Assembly (NCBI RefSeq): GCF_000245335.1 | Contig: NZ_JH600279.1 | Span: forward strand, 248,001 to 312,000 | Origin: Bacillus mojavensis RO-H-1 = KCTC 3706 | Lineage (GTDB): Bacteria; Bacillota; Bacilli; Bacillales; Bacillaceae | Reading direction: 5' to 3' | DNA length: 64,000 nt | In this document: piece after piece, positions 33,908-45,581 of the stretch | Position numbering within the stretch: position 1 is the stretch's first letter | Layout: the number at the start of each line of letters is the position of its first letter | Notes under the pieces: model-generated | Databases searched by the model: none | Seen by the model: the letters and a program-made list of their open reading frames with translations, nothing else | What the model was told of the DNA's origin: nothing | Program-made: the position numbers and the translations under genes

Positions 33908-36244
33908 CTATTTCTTCTTTTTCCGTTTCTGCTTCGGTGCGTTTTGAAAGCCTCGTTTTTTCTTTTTCTTCTTCGGCTTTGTGAACCACTCTCCTTTTTC
34001 CTCGGAAGGAGCAGGAGATACAGGCGTATTTGTGCTTAACACGCGTTTTCTGGCAGGTTTTCCGCGTTTTCGGCTGCGGCTGTCCATTTCTCTCGGACGA
34101 CGCGGGGTGCCTTTCATACCGACGATCTCGAAGTCAATATTGCGCTCGTCTTTATTGACGTCAACGACTTTGACTGTAATTTCATCCCCGATACGGAACA
34201 CATTCCCCGTCCGTTCGCCGATCATCGCAAAATGCTGCTCATCAAAGCGATAATAGTCATCCGTCATAAAGCTGACGTGGACGAGTCCTTCAATTGTATT
34301 CGGCAGCTCGACAAACATCCCGAAGTTTGTCACAGAGCTGATCATGCCGTCAAATTCTTCACCAATTTTATCAAGCATATATTCCGCTTTTTTCAAATCA
34401 TCTGTTTCACGCTCTGCGTCAACTGCACGGCGTTCCATTGATGAAGTATGTTCAGCGATATCCGGAAGTCGTTCAGCCCACTTCTCCTGTGTCGCTTCAT
34501 CGACTTTGCCGTTGATTAAGTACGTTCTGATCAACCGGTGAACGATCAAATCCGGATAACGGCGGATCGGCGATGTGAAATGAGTATAGAATTCCGTTGA
34601 CAGGCCAAAGTGCCCCAAGCTTTGCGGATCATATTTCGCCTGTTTCATGGAACGAAGCATGACAGTAGATATCACTGTTTCCTCCGGTCTGTCACGAACA
34701 GCGTCAAGAATGCTTTGCAGCGCGCGCGGATGAATATTTCCCGCCGTACCTTTTACAACATAGCCAAATGTCGTCACAAACTCTAAAAACTTTTGCAGTT
34801 TTTCAGCATTGGGCTCTTCATGTATCCGGTAAATAAACGGAACGTTCATCCAATGGAAATGCTCTGCAACAGTTTCGTTCGCAACAAGCATAAATTCTTC
34901 AATCAGTTTTTCGGCGACAGAGCGTTCTCTGATCACAACGTCCTTGACCGCGCCTTCTTCATCAACAAGCACCTTTGCTTCTTTGAAGTCAAAATCAACG
35001 GCGCCGCGGTTCATCCGCTTTTCGCGAAGAATTTCTGCCAGTCGCTCCATGTCTTTGAACATCGGCACAAGCGGTTCGTATTTTTGTTTTAATTCTTCAT
35101 CATCATCAACAAGAATTTGATTCACATCGGAATATGTCATTCTTTCCGTTGTTTTGATGACGCTTTGGAAGATTTCGTGCTCTGTGACTTCACCCTGGCT
35201 GTTAATGGTCATTTCACAAGAAAGTGTCAGGCGATCAACCTTCGGATTTAATGAACAAATACCATTTGACAGTCTGTGCGGAATCATCGGAATCACACGG
35301 TCAACCAAATACACACTCGTTCCTCTTTCCATCGCTTCTTTGTCAATCGGCGAATTTTCAGTCACGTAATGGCTGACGTCGGCAATATGAACGCCAAGCT
35401 TATAGCTGCCGTCATCCAGCTTTGTCACTGTAACCGCGTCATCCAGGTCCTTCGCGTCTGCTCCGTCAATCGTAACAATGACCTGGTCACGGAGATCACG
35501 GCGGTCTTTCAGATCTTTTTCATCAATCGTATCAGGCGTGCTTGTCGCTTGTTCCATTGCGTCGGCAGGGAATTCTCCCGGCAGGCCGTGCTTATGGATG
35601 ACCGATAAAATATCAATGCCCGGATCATTTTTATGGCCGAGAATGGATTCAATCTCACCCTCTGCGTTCATGCGGCCTTCAGGGTAGCTGGTCAGCTTAA
35701 CAACAACCTTATGTCCTTCAGCCGCTCCGTTTTTCCCGCTATTAGGAATAAATATATCGCTTGTGATTTTTTTGTCATCCGGAATCACAAAACCGAAGTT
35801 TTTTGTTTCTGTATACGTTCCGACAACACGCTGAATCGCCCTTTCTAAAATGCGTATGACGGTGCCCTCTTGTCTGGAGCCGCTTGACTGCGAATTCAGG
35901 CGTACCATTACGATATCGCCGTTCATAGCTGTATTTAGCTCATTAGGCGGAATAAACACATCGCTTAACGATGTATCCTCAGGCAGCAAAAAGGCAAATC
36001 CCTTCGGATGCGCTGAAAGCTTTCCTTTAATTAAATTCATTTTTTCCGGAATGCCATAACGGTCGCTTCTCGTCCGCACGATAAGCCCTTTTTCTTCCAG
36101 CGCAACCAGCGCTTTGACGAGCTCTTTAAATTCCTCGGCTTCCGTAATCTGTAACATCTCCTCAAGTTCCTGAACAGTCAGAGGCTTATATGCCTCTTCC
36201 TTCATAAACGAGAGAAGCTTATCCATAAATGCTTCTTTTTCCAT
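33908..36244 (-). CDS. rnr: Ribonuclease R
   Basis: A 778-residue processive 3'-5' exoribonuclease. Order of parts: an N-terminal helix-turn-helix (residues 1-70), two cold-shock domains, the RNB catalytic domain with its acidic site ([15 protein letters not shown], in which the Asp residues bind the metals), an S1 domain ([19 protein letters not shown]) and a very basic Lys-rich tail ending in KRKKKK. It degrades structured RNA and, together with SmpB and tmRNA, non-stop mRNA; smpB and ssrA follow it. ATG 36244 is seven bases from GGAGG; ATG 36247 is an alternative. Complete. Confidence 0.96.
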   Translation of the reverse strand: MEKEAFMDKLLSFMKEEAYKPLTVQELEEMLQITEAEEFKELVKALVALEEKGLIVRTRSDRYGIPEKMNLIKGKLSAHPKGFAFLLPEDTSLSDVFIPPNELNTAMNGDIVMVRLNSQSSGSRQEGTVIRILERAIQRVVGTYTETKNFGFVIPDDKKITSDIFIPNSGKNGAAEGHKVVVKLTSYPEGRMNAEGEIESILGHKNDPGIDILSVIHKHGLPGEFPADAMEQATSTPDTIDEKDLKDRRDLRDQVIVTIDGADAKDLDDAVTVTKLDDGSYKLGVHIADVSHYVTENSPIDKEAMERGTSVYLVDRVIPMIPHRLSNGICSLNPKVDRLTLSCEMTINSQGEVTEHEIFQSVIKTTERMTYSDVNQILVDDDEELKQKYEPLVPMFKDMERLAEILREKRMNRGAVDFDFKEAKVLVDEEGAVKDVVIRERSVAEKLIEEFMLVANETVAEHFHWMNVPFIYRIHEEPNAEKLQKFLEFVTTFGYVVKGTAGNIHPRALQSILDAVRDRPEETVISTVMLRSMKQAKYDPQSLGHFGLSTEFYTHFTSPIRRYPDLIVHRLIRTYLINGKVDEATQEKWAERLPDIAEHTSSMERRAVDAERETDDLKKAEYMLDKIGEEFDGMISSVTNFGMFVELPNTIEGLVHVSFMTDDYYRFDEQHFAMIGERTGNVFRIGDEITVKVVDVNKDERNIDFEIVGMKGTPRRPREMDSRSRKRGKPARKRVLSTNTPVSPAPSEEKGEWFTKPKKKKKKRGFQNAPKQKRKKKK

Positions 36245-36262
36245 CATCCGACCTCCTGTTAG

Positions 36263-37003
36263 TTACCAATCCAGCTTCTCTAAAAATTCATACACATCCT
36301 GATGTACGATGTCCCGTTCCTTGTCCAGCGTGATAACATGGCCTGATTCCTCATACCATTTCAGCTGTTTATCGTCAGTTTCCACTTCATTATAAATAAT
36401 ATTGGCACTTTCGGTATTAATCATGTGATCATGACGGGCTTGCACAACAAATGTCGGAGAATAAATCATATCGACATTCTTTCGCACATCGGCAATCAAG
36501 TCTTGCAGCGCCTTAAGGGTTTTCATCGGCGTTTTTTCAAATTCCTTCATTTCCTCTTCTATTTGTTCCGGGCTTTTCCCCTCGAATTTTTTGTAATTGC
36601 GCGCATAGGAAAGGACGCCCTGATACATGACCTCTTCGCTTTTGATATGCATTGGCGCGCACATTGGAACAATTCCCTTTATGGGTACAGTGTAACCCAA
36701 TTTCAGCGAAAAAACCCCGCCAAGCGACAGTCCGCAGGCAGCAATGTTCTCATAGCCTTCAGATTTTAAATAATCATAGCCATCCATGACGTTTTTCCAC
36801 CAGTCTTCCGGCCCCGTATGTACCAATTCTTCAGGAGGAACGCCGTGTCCTTCATATTGTGGCGCGTGGCACGTATAGCCTCGTTCATTCAAATAACGTC
36901 CCAGCATTCTCACATCCGCTGTATTCCCTGTAAAGCCGTGCAGCAGAAGCACCGCTTTGTCTCCGCCTTTAAATGTAAATGGTTTTGGTGTCACAACTTT
37001 CAT
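36263..37003 (-). CDS. est: Carboxylesterase Est (YvaK)
   Basis: A 246-residue alpha/beta-hydrolase related to Geobacillus Est30. The nucleophile elbow is GLSLG (Ser near residue 93), the oxyanion block is LLLHGFTGN, the acid is in QARHDHM and the catalytic His in [10 protein letters not shown] small cap domain (residues 130-175) covers the pocket. It hydrolyses short- to medium-chain esters; the cellular role is unclear. ATG 37003 is eight bases from GGAG, whereas 37009 is too near. It sits between secG and rnr in the same direction, part of the conserved secG-est-rnr-smpB block. Confidence 0.93.
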   Translation of the reverse strand: MKVVTPKPFTFKGGDKAVLLLHGFTGNTADVRMLGRYLNERGYTCHAPQYEGHGVPPEELVHTGPEDWWKNVMDGYDYLKSEGYENIAACGLSLGGVFSLKLGYTVPIKGIVPMCAPMHIKSEEVMYQGVLSYARNYKKFEGKSPEQIEEEMKEFEKTPMKTLKALQDLIADVRKNVDMIYSPTFVVQARHDHMINTESANIIYNEVETDDKQLKWYEESGHVITLDKERDIVHQDVYEFLEKLDW

Positions 37004-37095
37004 GCTCATTTCTCCCTTTCTTTCTGCACGATCATTTTAGTTTTCCACAGTTTGATCAGAAAAAAACGCTCTGATATCAGCCAGAAACGTGAAAA

Positions 37096-37124
37096 AGGCC
37101 TGACTTTACATCAGACCTTATACA
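37096..37124 (-). terminator. Partial terminator after secG
   Basis: AAGGCCTGA and TCAGACCTT pair around CTTTACA, with a T run on the minus strand. It follows secG and could separate it partly from est. Confidence 0.75.
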
Positions 37125-37133
37125 AACATTGCC

Positions 37134-37364
37134 CTATAAGATATAAGCAAGCGCAATCGTCAACACGAAAAACAAGACTGCCAGCACAACCGTAATGCGG
37201 TGCAGAATCAAATCAAGACCTCTTGCTTTTTGTTTCCCGAAGAGCTGCTCCGCTCCGCCTGAAATCGCACCAGATAATCCGGCGCTTTTACTGGATTGAA
37301 GCAAAACGACAATAATAAGTGCAATACTGACGATAACCAATAAGGTAATCAAAACCGCGTGCAT
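37134..37364 (-). CDS. secG: Preprotein translocase subunit SecG
   Basis: A 76-residue membrane protein with two helices ([20 protein letters not shown] and [23 protein letters not shown]) separated by the SecG loop [24 protein letters not shown]. It is the small auxiliary subunit of the SecYEG channel and promotes SecA-driven export. Length is normal for Firmicutes. GGAGGTG precedes the ATG. It is the first gene of the secG-est-rnr-smpB-ssrA run. Confidence 0.95.
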   Translation of the reverse strand: MHAVLITLLVIVSIALIIVVLLQSSKSAGLSGAISGGAEQLFGKQKARGLDLILHRITVVLAVLFFVLTIALAYIL

Positions 37365-37516
37365 CCCTTACACCTCCAGACTCACTGGCCTACATTACTT
37401 CTATTTTACATGAAAAGGTTTGGCATGTCACGCCGTATCAGACGCCAAAAGGCCGGATAAGACATTTTGTTTTGGTTAGCCTATTCATATGAATTGAGCG
37501 AAAAAGGAGAACAGCA

Positions 37517-38281
37517 ATGCCGATCATCAGCACAGTCATTAAGAAACAACTATATTATGAGGAATATGGACAGGGAATCCCTGTCATTTTTATTCACCCG
37601 CCAGGCATGGGACGCAAGGTTTTTTATTATCAGCGCCTTCTGGCGGATCATTTCAGGGTGATATTTCCCGATTTAAGCGGTCATGGCGACAGCGATCACG
37701 CAGACCAGCAAATCTCGATTTCCTATTACGCAAACGAGATCGTGCAATTTATGGATCGTTTGCACATTGATCAGGCTGCAGTATTCGGGTATTCCGCCGG
37801 CAGCTTAATTGCACAGCACATTGGCTTCACCCGGCCGGACAAAGTGTCTCATTTGGTGTTGGCCGGCGCTTACCCCGCTGTTCATACCATGGTCGGTCAG
37901 CAGCTTCACAAAATGGGAATGTATCTTCTTGAAAAAAATCCCGGCATGCTGATGAAAATCATCGCCAGCAGCCATACGAAAAACAGACAGCTCCGAAATC
38001 TATTAACGAGTCATATGAAGAAAGCTGATCTTGGCCATTGGTATCAATATTATCAGGATTCGCTCCGCTACAGCTGCCTTGAACAATTGCGCCGTTTTAA
38101 CATGCCGATGCTGTTTATGTATGGCGGCCTGCGCGACTGGACCTTTACACATGCAGGCTATTACCGGAAAGCATGCAGCCACGCTGAATTTTTCAGGTTG
38201 GAATATCAGGGCCATCAGCTGCCGACAAAGCAATGGAAAACTTGTAATGAACTTGTGACGGGTTTTGTATTGACACATTAA
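37517..38281 (+). CDS. yvaM: Alpha/beta hydrolase YvaM
   Basis: A 254-residue alpha/beta hydrolase. HPPGMG provides the oxyanion region, GYSAGS the nucleophile Ser near residue 95, GGLRDW the acid, and the His lies in EYQGHQLP. It resembles esterases and haloperoxidase-like hydrolases, but no substrate is known in B. subtilis. There is no signal peptide, so it is cytosolic. AAGGAGA precedes the ATG. It is transcribed on its own, convergent with yvzC. Confidence 0.86.
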   Translation: MPIISTVIKKQLYYEEYGQGIPVIFIHPPGMGRKVFYYQRLLADHFRVIFPDLSGHGDSDHADQQISISYYANEIVQFMDRLHIDQAAVFGYSAGSLIAQHIGFTRPDKVSHLVLAGAYPAVHTMVGQQLHKMGMYLLEKNPGMLMKIIASSHTKNRQLRNLLTSHMKKADLGHWYQYYQDSLRYSCLEQLRRFNMPMLFMYGGLRDWTFTHAGYYRKACSHAEFFRLEYQGHQLPTKQWKTCNELVTGFVLTH

Positions 38282-38292
38282 TCAAAGGCTTA

Positions 38293-38321
38293 GAAAACGC
38301 TTGGTTCCCCAGGCGTTTTTG
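38293..38321. terminator. Bidirectional terminator, yvaM / yvzC
   Basis: AAACGCTTGG and CCAGGCGTTT pair around TTCC, followed by T on the + strand. It serves yvaM and perhaps yvzC. Confidence 0.82.
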
Positions 38322-38323
38322 CA

Positions 38324-38557
38324 TCATTGACTTTTGTCAATAAAATCATAGTAAAAAAGATCCTCAAACTTCAAGTCAAAATAGTGAAGCATTTTTCCGA
38401 TCACAAGCTGTCCCGGCCGTCTTTCTCCATTCAGCACACGGCTCAGTGTGGCGGGTGAGACTCCGATTTCCAGCGCAAGCTGATTGAGGGAATAATCATT
38501 ATTGACCATATACTGCAATACATAATCACGTCTAATCTGTATCTTTTCTACTGGCAC
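38324..38557 (-). CDS. yvzC: Small Xre-type regulator YvzC
   Basis: A 77-residue protein that is almost only a helix-turn-helix (YSLNQLALEIGVSPATLSRVLNGERRPGQLVIGKML) with an acidic, aromatic tail (FEDLFYYDFIDKSQ). The start is GTG at 38557, after GGTGAGG, giving the length known for YvzC. It is probably a DNA-binding repressor; targets are unknown. It is divergent from rghRA, and similar TTTxGTCAATA motifs occur in the shared gap and near its own 3' end. Confidence 0.85.
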   Translation of the reverse strand: MPVEKIQIRRDYVLQYMVNNDYSLNQLALEIGVSPATLSRVLNGERRPGQLVIGKMLHYFDLKFEDLFYYDFIDKSQ

Positions 38558-38706
38558 TTTCCTCACCTTCCGTTCATGAAAAAACTTTTTTCTATACATT
38601 TACATTACGGCGTTTGTTAACTTTTGTCAATACATTTCCAGCCTTATTCCCTTTAGTCAATAAACATACTAAAATATGAGTAACAGTGAGGGACGGGGTG
38701 AGACCT

Positions 38707-39114
38707 ATGGAAAGCTTTGGCGAACAATTACGGGCATTGCGTGAGGAGAGAAAGTTAACCGTCAACCAGCTGGCGACTTATTCCGGTGTAAGTGCGGCCG
38801 GCATCTCCAGAATTGAAAACGGCAAACGCGGCGTTCCTAAACCTGCCACCATCAAAAAATTGGCGGAAGCCTTAAAAATTCCTTATGAAGGGCTTATGTA
38901 TAAAGCGGGATATATCGAAGAGGTTCATGAAGCCAGAGCGCCTTATGAAACGAAGTGCCAGCTGCTTGAAAAGGCGGAGGCTTATGACCTGAAAAATCTT
39001 GCCCTTCTTGAGAGTGAAAAATGGCAGTATCTCAATAAAGAGGATTTGCTCATGCTGGATCATTATTTCTCCTTTATTTCAGACGAAGCCAAAAAACGAT
39101 CTGCTGATCAATAA
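38707..39114 (+). CDS. rghRA: Transcriptional repressor RghRA
   Basis: A 135-residue Xre-family regulator. The HTH is at residues 5-60 (LRALREERKLTVNQLATYSGVSAAGISRIENGKRG), with a C-terminal region (LLMLDHYFSFISDEAKKR) shared with the next gene product. In B. subtilis RghRA (YvaN) represses the response-regulator phosphatase genes rapG, rapH and rapD and so affects DegU and ComA activity. ATG at 38707 follows GGGGTGA at seven bases and gives the known length. It is followed after 25 bases by the paralogue rghRB, so it is a tandem duplication. Confidence 0.92.
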   Translation: MESFGEQLRALREERKLTVNQLATYSGVSAAGISRIENGKRGVPKPATIKKLAEALKIPYEGLMYKAGYIEEVHEARAPYETKCQLLEKAEAYDLKNLALLESEKWQYLNKEDLLMLDHYFSFISDEAKKRSADQ

Positions 39115-39139
39115 CTCTTAGTAGAAATGCGAGGCGATT

Positions 39140-39562
39140 ATCACGTCAACATTCGGACAGGAATTAAGGGCGCTGCGCCGCGCCCGCAAACTAACAGTGA
39201 ACCAGCTTGCAGTGTATTCGGGCATCAGCTCAGCGACCATTTCAAAAATAGAAAACGGCAAGCGCGGCACACCGAAGCCCGCGACCATAAAAAAGCTCGC
39301 AGCTGTGCTGAAAATACCGCACGAAAACCTGATGGCAGCTGCAGGGCACATCACCGCTTTTCCTGAAGAAATTCGAGAGGCTTCAGAAGGCTATCAGTCT
39401 ATTTATGCGATTTATCAGACAGCAGTCACTCGCGGAGCGGGGAACCTGTCTCTTTTTAACAGCAAGGAATGGAAGCACCTCTCAAAAAAGGATATTGAAA
39501 ATCTCAGCAAATACTTCGATTTTTTAGCTTCCGAAGCGAAAAAACGCTCTTCTTCCACGTGA
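39140..39562 (+). CDS. rghRB: RghRB, Xre regulator lacking a standard start codon
   Basis: A tandem paralogue of RghRA. The product STFGQELRALRRARKLTVNQ... aligns from its first residues with ESFGEQLRALREERKLTVNQ of RghRA. Between the in-frame stop TAG (39122) and that N terminus there is no ATG, GTG or TTG. The only candidates are ATT 39137, ATC 39140 and ACG 39143, downstream of GAGG (39131-39134). The first standard codon is GTG 39197, which would remove the first HTH helix. I annotate from ATC 39140 (140 residues), but the true start is uncertain. The rest is intact, with the same C-terminal block (YFDFLASEAKKRSS). Function is presumed similar to RghRA. Confidence 0.75.
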   Translation: MTSTFGQELRALRRARKLTVNQLAVYSGISSATISKIENGKRGTPKPATIKKLAAVLKIPHENLMAAAGHITAFPEEIREASEGYQSIYAIYQTAVTRGAGNLSLFNSKEWKHLSKKDIENLSKYFDFLASEAKKRSSST

Positions 39563-39655
39563 TCCTCTGCATCTCTTTCCGCATTTTATCAATCACGCAT
39601 GCATACGTTCCCTCGTTATTTGCGTTATAATAATGAACAGACGAGGTGAAAAAGC

Positions 39656-39982
39656 ATGAACCAATCAGAAATGTGTCCTAGATTTGAAAAAGCAGTCGAC
39701 ATCTTGAGCAAACGCTGGGTTGCTTTAATCGTTTTTCAACTGTTGAACGGTCAGCAGCGATTTAGCGAAATAGAAGCAGCACTTCCAAATCTAAGCGGCA
39801 GAGTTCTGTCAGAAAGGCTGAAAGAACTTGAGCTAGAAGGAGTGGTTAAGCGGGATGTCATCCCCGAAACTCCAGTTCGCATCGAATATTCATTAACCGA
39901 CAAAGGAATGGCGTTAGCGCCCATTCTGGGTGAAATCTCCAAATGGGCGACTGAATGGATTGACCCTTCCTTTCATATGTAA
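39656..39982 (+). CDS. catR: HxlR/DUF24-family quinone-sensing repressor CatR
   Basis: A 108-residue MarR/DUF24-type winged-helix regulator. Cys7 (SEMCPRF) is the thiol that senses quinones, followed by RWVALIVFQLLNGQQRFSEIEAA and LSGRVLSERLKELE, the HxlR recognition helices. In B. subtilis CatR (YvaP) represses the catechol dioxygenase operon catDE and is inactivated by catechol or diamide through Cys7. The targets are not in this window. GAGGTGAAAAAGC precedes the ATG. A terminator follows. Confidence 0.92.
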   Translation: MNQSEMCPRFEKAVDILSKRWVALIVFQLLNGQQRFSEIEAALPNLSGRVLSERLKELELEGVVKRDVIPETPVRIEYSLTDKGMALAPILGEISKWATEWIDPSFHM

Positions 39983-39987
39983 TTGCT

Positions 39988-40028
39988 AAAACGGATCTGA
40001 TCTCAACGGAGAGAAGATCCGTTTTTTA
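39988..40028 (+). terminator. Terminator of catR
   Basis: AAAACGGATCT and AGATCCGTTTT pair, followed by a T run before yvaQ. Confidence 0.85.
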
Positions 40029-40110
40029 TTTTTTATTTCCAGGTGAAAAAACAATTTCTCAGCCGATATAAAGTACATCACATCACTTTTTTTAAAAGGA
40101 GAACACTTAT

Positions 40111-41811
40111 ATGCGACTGACGATTTCCCGCAAATTCAGCCTGGTATTTTTGACACTGATCCTCATCAATCTGCTTATAGGCGGAATAGGCGCTTTCAAT
40201 ATGCAGCACATCATCAAAAAGACAGATGAAATCAACACAAAATGGATAGACGGCATTAAAGAAATCACATCTATTAATTATTTGACAGAGCACCTTTCCT
40301 CTACGGAAAAGGATTTCCTGATTTATACAGACAAAGATAAAATGGATACGCTGGAACAAGATATGAACCAGATTCTTAAGGATATCAATGAAAAGCTTGA
40401 TAACTATGAAAAAACAATCTCTAACGACAAAGAGCGCAGCATTTTCGAACAGCTCAAGACTGAAGTCAACTCATATACGAATATTCATAACCAGATTTTA
40501 GAGAGCGGACGCACGAATGATATAGATAAAGCAAGGGGTTTATTGGTACAGACTGAAGCAAGCTTTGAAGACATGAAAAAATCAATCACTGAACTGGTTG
40601 ACTTTAATAAAGAAGGCAGCAACACGGCGGTGAAAGAAACCAAGGACGTTTATTATAAAGGCCTCATTTACACGGCTTTGCTTCTGGCAGCTTCCATCGT
40701 CATCAGCATATGTATTTGGCTTTATATCAATCGCAGCATTGTAAAACCGATTATTCGAATGAAATCATCTGCGAATGAAATCGCCGAGGGCAATCTGTCA
40801 AATGACATAGAGCCGCTGGCATCAAAAGACGAGCTTGGCGATCTGAACGAAGCGCTTCAGAAAATGGTAGGGAATTTAAGAGATATCGTCGGGTATTCAA
40901 AAGAAATTTCCACCCGCGTGCTTTCTTCATCACAAGTGCTGACCACTGCAACGAATGAAACAAGAACCGGCAGCAGGCATATTACCGAAACGATGAACGA
41001 AATGGCTGAAGGCTCCGAGCAGCAGGCGCAAGACGCTGTGACGATTGCCGAATCAATGAATGAATTTACAGAAAGCATTGATAAAGCCTACAATCACGGC
41101 ATGACGATCAGCGATACGTCTCAAAACGTTCTCGAACTCGCCGTAAACGGAAACGAAAATATGAATACGTCAGTGCAGCAAATGAAAACGATACATCATA
41201 TCGTTCAGGAAGCCGTTCACAAAGTGAGATCGCTGGAACAGCATTCACAGGACATCAACAAGCTTGTTCAGGTCATCAACGGCATTGCCGAGCAAACGAA
41301 CTTACTATCACTTAATGCCGCAATTGAGGCAGCCCGCGCAGGAGAAAGCGGCAAAGGCTTCGCCGTTGTGGCCGAAGAGGTCCGAAAGCTAGCAGACGGC
41401 GTATCTGACTCCGTTCAGGATATCACTAAAATAGTAGGCGGCACACAGCAGGAGATCAACACTGTCATTCAATACCTGGAAAGCAGCTTTACCGAAGTAG
41501 AAAAAGGTACCGAAAACCTGACTGACACTGGACAGGCCATGCAGAACATTAAGCAATCGGTCACCTATGTAGCGGATAGCATTAAGGAAGTAACGGACGG
41601 ATTAAAGCAGTTAACAAACCAATCGATCACAATTAACCAATCGATTGAAAATATCGCCTCCGTTTCTGAAGAATCCGCCGCCGGCATTGAAGAAACATTT
41701 TCCATTACCGAGCAATCCGCCCATTCAATGGATCAAGTGCTTCAAAATGCTGAGGAGCTTGAGCGTTTGGCGAAAGAACTTAATGAGAAAATGGATCAGT
41801 TTACAATTTAA
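40111..41811 (+). CDS. yvaQ: Methyl-accepting chemotaxis protein YvaQ
   Basis: A 566-residue chemoreceptor. Helix 1 ([19 protein letters not shown]) is followed by an extracellular four-helix-type sensor of about 150 residues, helix 2 ([22 protein letters not shown], near residue 195), a HAMP domain and a long coiled coil. The signalling hairpin tip is [29 protein letters not shown] (read in two parts), which docks CheA and CheW. The ligand is unknown. The start ATG at 40111 follows AAAAGGAG. Complete and transcribed alone. Confidence 0.93.
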   Translation: MRLTISRKFSLVFLTLILINLLIGGIGAFNMQHIIKKTDEINTKWIDGIKEITSINYLTEHLSSTEKDFLIYTDKDKMDTLEQDMNQILKDINEKLDNYEKTISNDKERSIFEQLKTEVNSYTNIHNQILESGRTNDIDKARGLLVQTEASFEDMKKSITELVDFNKEGSNTAVKETKDVYYKGLIYTALLLAASIVISICIWLYINRSIVKPIIRMKSSANEIAEGNLSNDIEPLASKDELGDLNEALQKMVGNLRDIVGYSKEISTRVLSSSQVLTTATNETRTGSRHITETMNEMAEGSEQQAQDAVTIAESMNEFTESIDKAYNHGMTISDTSQNVLELAVNGNENMNTSVQQMKTIHHIVQEAVHKVRSLEQHSQDINKLVQVINGIAEQTNLLSLNAAIEAARAGESGKGFAVVAEEVRKLADGVSDSVQDITKIVGGTQQEINTVIQYLESSFTEVEKGTENLTDTGQAMQNIKQSVTYVADSIKEVTDGLKQLTNQSITINQSIENIASVSEESAAGIEETFSITEQSAHSMDQVLQNAEELERLAKELNEKMDQFTI

Positions 41812-41817
41812 ATATGA

Positions 41818-41851
41818 AAAAAGAGGCTGGAATCATCCAAGCCTCTTTTTT
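41818..41851. terminator. Bidirectional terminator, yvaQ / opuBD
   Basis: AAAAAAGAGGCTGG and CCAAGCCTCTTTTTT pair around AATCAT, between convergent genes. Confidence 0.9.
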
Positions 41852-41855
41852 GTTC

Positions 41856-42536
41856 CTATGCAGCTGTTTGAATACGTCTCACCTTGGTTCTTTTTTTCTT
41901 AACCGGATGTAACGCCCGCTCCAGCCAAGCCATGAGCAAATCAGCCGCAACCGCCATTACCGCAGTCGGAATCGCGCCTGCTAGAATAATCGCCGTTCCG
42001 TTTGTGGCGTTTGACCCGCGGACAATCATATCCCCAAGGCCGCCAGCGCCGACAAATGTGCCGATGGCTGTAATGCCGATGGCGATGACGAGAGCCGTTC
42101 GAAGGCCTGCCATAATGACAGAAAGCGCGAGCGGGAGCTCAACCATCCGAAGAATCTGGAATTTCGTCATCCCCATCGCTTTTCCTGATTCTAAGGTTGC
42201 GTGTTCAATGCTGACAATGCCTGTGTACGTGTTTCGGATAATCGGAAGCAGGGAATACAAAAATAATGATAAAATCACGGTGTTTGCACCGAGCCCCATA
42301 ACAAGCATCAAGACTGCCAGCATGGCGAGCGCCGGAATCGTCTGAATGACATTTGTAACGGCGAATACCCAACCTGACAAGCGGCGGAAATGCGCAATGA
42401 GGATCCCCACCGGAACACCGACAACAGCGGCAAACAAGACGCCGTAAGCCGACATGAGAAAATGGCGGCCGAATTCTTCTATGACGTAGCTGCCGTTCTG
42501 TGCATAATACGACATTAACTGTTCCAGCACATTCAT
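41856..42536 (-). CDS. opuBD: Choline ABC transporter permease OpuBD
   Basis: A 226-residue permease with six membrane helices. The EAA-type loop SGKAMGMTKFQILRMVELPLALSVIM contacts the ATPase. It is nearly identical to OpuCD over the helical core, differing mainly near the ends. It is last of the four genes opuBA-BB-BC-BD. In B. subtilis this importer takes up choline, the precursor of glycine betaine. The ATG follows GGGG with a GA-rich stretch. No defect is visible. Confidence 0.93.
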   Translation of the reverse strand: MNVLEQLMSYYAQNGSYVIEEFGRHFLMSAYGVLFAAVVGVPVGILIAHFRRLSGWVFAVTNVIQTIPALAMLAVLMLVMGLGANTVILSLFLYSLLPIIRNTYTGIVSIEHATLESGKAMGMTKFQILRMVELPLALSVIMAGLRTALVIAIGITAIGTFVGAGGLGDMIVRGSNATNGTAIILAGAIPTAVMAVAADLLMAWLERALHPVKKKRTKVRRIQTAA

Positions 42537-42551
42537 TGGTCAATCCCCCTT

Positions 42552-44137
<1,586 letters not shown>

Positions 44138-44151
44138 GTCTTACAACCTCC

Positions 44152-45297
44152 CTATGACAATATTGCGAGCTGTTTTTCTTCTCCCCAGATAGACTCATAT
44201 ACAATGTCAACCAGGCTCGCTCTCGTCACAATTCCTATTAAACGGCGGTCTTCATCTACAACCGGCACATACTTTACACCCCGTTTTAAAATTTTGTGTA
44301 CTGTATCCCGCAGCAGTGTGCCCCCCAATACGGTGTAGATGTCTTGATGCAGGACCTCGCCTACCAGATTGGCTTTCTTCCGGCATTGATCAATGATTTC
44401 CACATCCACATAGCCTAGAAGAACATGGCTGTCATCTACAACCAGCAGCGAGTCGACACGCTTCTGCCTCATCAGCTGGATCGCTTCAGAGAGCGTTTTA
44501 TCTGCCGTAATGGCCACCGGGTGTGTACTCATCATTTGATCAACCCGCTCAACTTCAGGACTTGATGACTGAATCAGGCGCTCCTTGCCGATAAATTCCT
44601 CAACAAATTCGTTTGCCGGATTTCTCAGAATATCATCAGGCGTTCCGACCTGAACAATCTCTCCGCCTTTTAAAATGACAATCCGGTCTGCAAGCTTAAT
44701 CGCTTCATCCATATCATGGGTAACAAATACGATGGTTTTATGTAAGGTTTTTTGCAGTTTTTTAAATTCTTCCTGAAGGGAATCCCGCGTAATCGGGTCA
44801 AGCGCCCCAAACGGTTCATCCATTAAGATAAGCGGCGGTTCCGCGGCAAGTGCCCGTAATACACCTATTCGCTGCTGCTGTCCCCCGCTTAATTCATGAG
44901 GATAACGGTCTAAATAGTCAGGTCCCATATCGACCAATTTTAAAAGCTCACGCGCACGTTCTTTCCGCTGCTGCTCCGGCCATTTCAGCAGCTTAGGCAC
45001 AAGTGAAATGTTCTGCTGAATGGTCATATGGGGGAACAGACCGATCTGCTGAATGACATAGCCGATCTTACGTCTGAGTTCTACCGGGTTTTGTTCCATA
45101 ATGTTCTCGCCGTCAATAAAAATCTGGCCGGCTGACGGCTCAATTAATCGATTAATCATTTTCATCGTTGTCGTTTTTCCGCAGCCGCTTGGACCGATAA
45201 AACAGATAAATTCACCTTTTTCAATCTCCAGATTCACGCTGTTCACAGCTTTTTTGCCGCCCTTATATGTTTTCGAGACATTTTGTAATGTCAGCAA
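44152..45297 (-). CDS. opuBA: Choline ABC transporter ATPase OpuBA
   Basis: A 381-residue ATPase of the osmoprotectant class. Walker A is GPSGCGKTT (near residue 36), the signature is LSGGQQQR, Walker B is LILMDEPFG, and the His switch is in VTHDMDEA. A C-terminal pair of CBS domains (about residues 255-375) is thought to sense ionic conditions. I chose TTG at 45297, seven bases after GGAGG, giving the known 381 residues. It is first in the opuB operon, divergent from yvaV. Confidence 0.94.
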   Translation of the reverse strand: MLTLQNVSKTYKGGKKAVNSVNLEIEKGEFICFIGPSGCGKTTTMKMINRLIEPSAGQIFIDGENIMEQNPVELRRKIGYVIQQIGLFPHMTIQQNISLVPKLLKWPEQQRKERARELLKLVDMGPDYLDRYPHELSGGQQQRIGVLRALAAEPPLILMDEPFGALDPITRDSLQEEFKKLQKTLHKTIVFVTHDMDEAIKLADRIVILKGGEIVQVGTPDDILRNPANEFVEEFIGKERLIQSSSPEVERVDQMMSTHPVAITADKTLSEAIQLMRQKRVDSLLVVDDSHVLLGYVDVEIIDQCRKKANLVGEVLHQDIYTVLGGTLLRDTVHKILKRGVKYVPVVDEDRRLIGIVTRASLVDIVYESIWGEEKQLAILS

Positions 45298-45387
45298 ACA
45301 TCGCACCTCCAAAATTAAATTCATTCAATTCGTTCAATTCATATTTAATTTTTCAGACAATTGAATGCTTCTCATTATAGAATAAAG

Positions 45388-45411
45388 TTTATAAAATAAA
45401 AAGTTTACAAT
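45388..45411 (-). promoter_or_regulatory. Conserved opuB/opuC promoter element, copy 1
   Basis: A 24-base AT-rich sequence (from TTTATAAAAT to AGTTTACAAT) 90 bases upstream of opuBA is repeated exactly at 49645-49668 upstream of opuCA. It contains near-inverted AAAC/GTTT elements. Both operons are known targets of the GbsR-type repressor OpcR, so this is the probable promoter/operator. Confidence 0.65.
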
Positions 45412-45581
45412 TTGTTCATATTATTTATAAAGTATGTGTAAGCCCTGATTTACCCGTATTGACCGGTAATGATCTCCTTATTGCTCCAATTTCCTGCCAA
45501 ATTCTATGGTTACAGCATTTCCGCCGCATCAAAAATGTGGTATATTGACATCGGAATTGTTAGCTGAAAGGATTGAAACTG

